DNA of 64,000 nucleotides. It comes from Bacillus siamensis KCTC 13613. GTDB lineage: Bacteria > Bacillota > Bacilli > Bacillales > Bacillaceae. Location of the stretch: positions 372,001 to 436,000 of the forward strand of contig NZ_AJVF01000039.1 in the NCBI RefSeq assembly GCF_000262045.1, given 5' to 3'. Below are positions 60,839 through 64,000 of this stretch, one piece after another. Below the pieces are notes generated by a model. It was not told the DNA's origin. It made no database searches and was given only the letters and a program-made list of their open reading frames with translations. The translations under genes were made by a program, and so were the position numbers. How positions within the stretch are numbered: position 1 is the stretch's first letter; each line of letters starts with the position of its first letter.

Positions 60839-61492
60839 ATGGACAGAGACCATATTTCTCAATTGCTGCCATTAAAAATCTGTGATGGCTGGTCTGTAGT
60901 ACTGAACAATTTAAGTTCAGAAAGAAGGATGCAAGAAAAATGTGAATTACTAATACTGCAAAATGAAAAACGAAAGGCCTTTATTAAGGTAATTTATGAA
61001 AATGATCAATACCATGTCATAGTAACGGGCTTAAAAACAGATAAGATTTATGAAGATGAATCTTTTGATGAGATAGAACAATTATTAGAAGAGTTAGAAT
61101 ATCAAATCTGGACTGTGGGAAGCGGGGTTTTAGAGGGTTTGCAGCCGCTAAGCCAACATGTTCCCAATTTCTTAAGGCTTAAGATACCGGCGGGCTGGAC
61201 TGTTGATTATATTACATTAAAAGAAACTGATCCTAAAAATCTAGAGGAAAATGATGATGCTTGGTTATTTGACTTTAATCAAGATCTCCTGCAGATTTCT
61301 CATAAAACTAAAAGTTTGCTGCTTGATGTAGGGTGGTACCCAGAAGGGGATCCAACCGGTAGTTATGGCATTGAACTGATAAAAAACGAAGATTGGGAAA
61401 ATCCTCTAGAAGATATGATGTGTACTGAACTTAAAGAATTAATTACACAATTGGATTATATTTTTATGAAAGAAATGAAAAATGAATATTAA
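60839..61492 (+). CDS. two-domain immunity-like protein
   Basis: 217 aa. Residues about 8-95 and 110-210 look like two copies of one domain (LKICDGWSVVLNNL against LKIPAGWTVDYITL). The second half matches the 121-aa gene upstream. ATG at 60839 fits AAGGAGAAA (60826-60834); a longer reading from 60776 would cross a hairpin. Function unknown; probably immunity. Confidence 0.6.
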   Translation: MDRDHISQLLPLKICDGWSVVLNNLSSERRMQEKCELLILQNEKRKAFIKVIYENDQYHVIVTGLKTDKIYEDESFDEIEQLLEELEYQIWTVGSGVLEGLQPLSQHVPNFLRLKIPAGWTVDYITLKETDPKNLEENDDAWLFDFNQDLLQISHKTKSLLLDVGWYPEGDPTGSYGIELIKNEDWENPLEDMMCTELKELITQLDYIFMKEMKNEY

Positions 61493-61493
61493 C

Positions 61494-61522
61494 AAAAAGC
61501 AGATGATACTATCTGCTTTTTT
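61494..61522 (+). terminator. terminator of the immunity cluster
   Basis: AAAAAGCAGAT/ATCTGCTTTTT with a 6-base loop and a T run. Confidence 0.9.
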
Positions 61523-61605
61523 TCAATGAAGCATAATTTGCTGAAGGAGTCTTCGCTAGATCGAAACACAGGAAGATTGAGCGCGAAGAGAGGAAAACAA
61601 GTGAA

Positions 61606-62322
61606 ATGAAAATACATCAAATTCACGATTTTCATCTAAAAGATGAAGCGGATTTTAGTCAAATACAACAATCCCTTATACATAAAATCAACCTATCCCC
61701 CGCCATCCCTCCAAACTCCGTCAACACCTGCGCAGGCGTCGACCTCGCTTATTGGGAACAGGACGGAGAACCATACGGGGTGTGCAGTATCATCGTGATT
61801 GACGCTGATACAAAAGAAGTCATTGAAAAGGTGCACAGTATGGGGAAAATCAGCGTGCCGTATGTGTCCGGTTTTCTTGCGTTTCGCGAGCTGCCTTTGA
61901 TCATCGAGGCGGCGAAAAAGCTTGAGACGGAGCCGGATGTCTTCTTGTTTGATGGCAACGGGTATCTGCATTACAATCATATGGGCGTTGCCACCCATGG
62001 GGCTTTTTTTCTGGGGAAGCCGACGATCGGGATTGCGAAAACCTATCTCAAAATCAAAGGCTGCGATTTCGAGCTGCCTGAAAATGAAGTCGGCGCATAC
62101 ACCGATATTATCATTGGCGGCGAAGTATATGGCCGGGCGCTGCGGACGCGGCGGGATGTGAAGCCTATTTTCTTGTCTTGCGGACATGACATTGATTTAG
62201 AAAGCAGCTATCACATCACGATGAGTTTGATCAATCATGAAAGCAGACTGCCGGTCCCTGTCCGTCTGGCTGACCTTGAAACACATGTCTTGCGAACGTT
62301 TTATCAGGAAAATCACGTGTAA
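61606..62322 (+). CDS. nfi: endonuclease V (deoxyinosine 3' endonuclease)
   Basis: 238 aa. Metal-binding acids sit in AGVDLAYW and FLFDGNGYLH; the wedge and His region HNHMGVATHGAF and Lys in AKTYLKIKG are typical. Cuts DNA near deaminated adenine. B. subtilis name ywqL. GC content returns to the chromosomal level within its first 80 bases, which marks the right edge of the AT-rich toxin block. Confidence 0.93.
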   Translation: MKIHQIHDFHLKDEADFSQIQQSLIHKINLSPAIPPNSVNTCAGVDLAYWEQDGEPYGVCSIIVIDADTKEVIEKVHSMGKISVPYVSGFLAFRELPLIIEAAKKLETEPDVFLFDGNGYLHYNHMGVATHGAFFLGKPTIGIAKTYLKIKGCDFELPENEVGAYTDIIIGGEVYGRALRTRRDVKPIFLSCGHDIDLESSYHITMSLINHESRLPVPVRLADLETHVLRTFYQENHV

Positions 62323-62357
62323 CACTTGGGGCTCTAAGCCGCCAAGTGTTTTTTTTG
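62321..62357 (+). terminator. terminator of nfi
   Basis: AACACTTGG/CCAAGTGTT with a 12-base loop and eight T residues. Confidence 0.9.
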
Positions 62358-62380
62358 TATGCCTGGTGTCTGCTTTATTA

Positions 62381-62413
62381 AAAACCTTGTCGTCCTTGCG
62401 GATAAGGTTTTTA
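62381..62413. terminator. terminator of ywqM
   Basis: AAAACCTT/AAGGTTTT stem with an A run on the left, working chiefly on the minus strand. Confidence 0.7.
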
Positions 62414-63292
62414 TTTGAATGTTTTTCGCGTCAAATCGATAAAAGCCTTTAATGGTGCAGACATCCACTTGTCCTTGTGCCATGCCAGTTGAGTAAAAAC
62501 AGGGCATTCATTCTGCCAGTTGAGTTCTTTCATCCGTCCTTCGGCAATATCGTCTTTTACTGTCATTTCAGGCAATAGTCCAATTCCAAGTCCGGCCATC
62601 ACGCATTGTTTGATGGCTTCTATGCTGACAAATTCTAATTTATTAGGGTAGACTCCGGCGTCTTGTAAAGTGTCCTCAAAGAGCGTGCGGTATGAGCAGC
62701 CGTCCTCTGTCAGCAGAAGGGTTTCGTTTTGAAGATCCTTCAATGTTACTGGTGAATCTGCTGGAAAAGGATGGTCATTGGTGGCTACCATTTTGATCTC
62801 ATCCTGAATCAAAGATTCAACGTGCAGTGCGTCTTCCGTTCGGTTCACATCTAAAATGAAGGTGATATCAAGCTGGCCCTGTAAGAGCTGTTCTTTCGCT
62901 TGTTCGTTGGAAATATACGGTTTGAATATGAGCTTTACTTGAGGAAAAGCTTGTTTAAATTCTTTTATGATAGGCGGAAGTCGATATGTGCACTGGCTTT
63001 CCGTCGCCCCGATTTTCAAGGTTCCGGTTGTTTCTCTTACTTGATTTGCGGCCATTTTTGCTTCTTCTGTTAACGCAATAATCTTCTCCGCATAGGATTT
63101 GAATGTTTTGCCGGCTTCTGTCAGGATAAGCCGCTTGCCGAGCCGTTCAAATAAAGGAGTCCCGATTTCTTCTTCAAGTGATTTGATCTGAGAGGTAACG
63201 CTTGATTGTGCATAGTTAAGCATCTTGGCGGTTAGGGTGAAGTTTACATGTTCTGCTGCGGTAATAAAGGTGATCAGCTGCTTCAATTCCAT
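62411..63292 (-). CDS. ywqM: LysR-family regulator
   Basis: 293 aa. N-terminal helix-turn-helix (NFTLTAKMLNYAQSSVTSQIKSLEEEIG), then a substrate-binding-type sensor domain (residues 90-290). Divergent from ywqN, which it probably controls through the shared spacer. ATG at 63292 behind AAAGGGCGAG on the minus strand. Ligand unknown. Confidence 0.9.
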   Translation of the reverse strand: MELKQLITFITAAEHVNFTLTAKMLNYAQSSVTSQIKSLEEEIGTPLFERLGKRLILTEAGKTFKSYAEKIIALTEEAKMAANQVRETTGTLKIGATESQCTYRLPPIIKEFKQAFPQVKLIFKPYISNEQAKEQLLQGQLDITFILDVNRTEDALHVESLIQDEIKMVATNDHPFPADSPVTLKDLQNETLLLTEDGCSYRTLFEDTLQDAGVYPNKLEFVSIEAIKQCVMAGLGIGLLPEMTVKDDIAEGRMKELNWQNECPVFTQLAWHKDKWMSAPLKAFIDLTRKTFK

Positions 63293-63321
63293 TTGATCTC
63301 GCCCTTTCTAAATCGGTTTTA

Positions 63322-63338
63322 TCGATTGAAACAATCGA
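63322..63338. promoter_or_regulatory. LysR-type operator between ywqM and ywqN
   Basis: TCGATT-GAAAC-AATCGA perfect inverted repeat of the T-N11-A kind, in the divergent spacer. Confidence 0.65.
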
Positions 63339-63414
63339 AATAATCATCTGTATTGATTGATGAATCCATTATATGATGAAGAAAATCATTCGTAAACAAA
63401 GGAGCAGATGCATC

Positions 63415-63960
63415 ATGAAAATTGCGGTTATTAATGGCGGAACTCGGTCTGGCGGAAATACGGATATTCTTGCGGATAAAGCTGTTCAAGGATTCGATGC
63501 GGAGCACATTCATTTGCGGAAATATCGGATCCAGCCAATTGAAGATCTGCGCCACGCCCAAGGCGGCTTTCGTCCTGTTCAAGATGACTGCGATTCTATT
63601 ATTGAACGGATATTGCCGTGCGATATTCTCGTCTTTGCCACCCCAATTTATTGGTTTGGCATGTCAGGGACATTAAAGCTGTTTATTGATCGCTGGTCAC
63701 AGACGTTGAGAGATCCGAGATTTCCTGATTTTAAACAGCAAATGTCAGCGAAGCAGGCCTATGTAACAGCAGTGGGAGGAGACAATCCTAAACTAAAAGG
63801 GCTGCCGCTGATTCAGCAATTTGAACATATTTTTCATTTTATGGGGATGCCCTTTAAAGGCTATGTGCTGGGAGAAGGCAATCGTCCCGGTGATATTCTT
63901 CATGATCATCAGGCGCTGAACGCTGCGAGCAGCTTACTGAAAAGAAGCGATGCGTTATGA
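63415..63960 (+). CDS. ywqN: NAD(P)H-dependent FMN reductase-like protein
   Basis: 181 aa, flavodoxin-like fold. NGGTRSGGNTDILADK binds the FMN phosphate and ATPIYWFGMSGTLKLFIDR is the second flavin loop. ATG at 63415 fits AAAGGAGCAG (63399-63408); the longer frame from 63373 would cover it. Substrate unknown. Overlaps the next gene (ATGA). Confidence 0.9.
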   Translation: MKIAVINGGTRSGGNTDILADKAVQGFDAEHIHLRKYRIQPIEDLRHAQGGFRPVQDDCDSIIERILPCDILVFATPIYWFGMSGTLKLFIDRWSQTLRDPRFPDFKQQMSAKQAYVTAVGGDNPKLKGLPLIQQFEHIFHFMGMPFKGYVLGEGNRPGDILHDHQALNAASSLLKRSDAL

Positions 63961-64000
63961 AGTTTTCGCTGTCGGTCATTGCTGGCATGCTGATTCTTGC
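63957..64000 (+). CDS. start of a membrane protein gene (partial)
   Basis: ATG at 63957 overlaps the ywqN stop. Only 14 full codons are in the window (MKFSLSVIAGMLIL), hydrophobic. Cut by the window end. By position it could be ywqO. Confidence 0.55.
   Translation, partial: MKFSLSVIAGMLIL

Overview
The window is a piece of a Bacillus subtilis-group chromosome. Gene content and order match the B. subtilis upp-atp to ywqN interval, with the differences expected of the B. amyloliquefaciens/velezensis branch. Species assignment is an inference from synteny and remembered protein sequences; no search was run.

Layout. 1-57 is the end of upp. 474-7390 is the nine-gene ATP synthase operon atpIBEFHAGDC. 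7435-14842 holds a small minus-strand gene, ywzB, ywmB, murAA, spoIID, the paired secreted VWA proteins ywmC and ywmD, ywmE and fdhD. 14860-20814 holds moaA, rapB, ywmF, csbD and urease ureABC without accessory genes. 20955-27865 holds the Rrf2 regulator ywnA, a GH11 xylanase at an unexpected locus, two related membrane proteins, clsA, ywnF, ywnG, ywnH, spoIIQ and ywnJ. 27837-28205 is an AT-rich orphan. 28451-37449 holds bcrC, an extra FtsW/RodA-type SEDS gene, nrgB-nrgA, ywoC-ywoD, pucI and ywoH-ywoG. 37657-46469 holds usd, spoIIID, mbl, flhO, flhP, rapD, fabZ, mscL, ywpF, ywpG, ssbB, glcR and ywpJ. 46585-55278 holds ywqB-ywqA, a small unknown gene, the tyrosine-phosphorylation operon tkmA-ptkA-ptpZ, and ywqF. 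55585-61492 is a polymorphic LXG toxin locus with immunity genes and relics. 61606-64000 holds nfi, ywqM, ywqN and the start of the next gene.

Shared themes. Several genes serve nitrogen supply: urease, ammonium transporter plus PII, and allantoin permease. TnrA-type sites can be read upstream of ureA and nrgA. Sporulation genes carry readable compartment-specific promoters (sigma-E for spoIID and spoIIID, sigma-F for spoIIQ). Envelope genes include murAA, bcrC, mbl, clsA and the SEDS gene, which has an ECF-sigma promoter.

Accessory parts. The toxin locus is the most variable region. Its secreted LXG protein has ordinary Bacillus composition up to about 57700, then an AT-rich C-terminal tip with an HNH/Endo VII-like His cluster. 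A SUKH-like immunity gene follows, then small acidic genes interleaved with decayed immunity-gene fragments. The other less ordinary spots are the xynA insertion, the orphan basic gene, the SEDS gene with its stress promoter, and YwmF, which looks like a site-2-protease-type membrane protein lacking the catalytic Glu.
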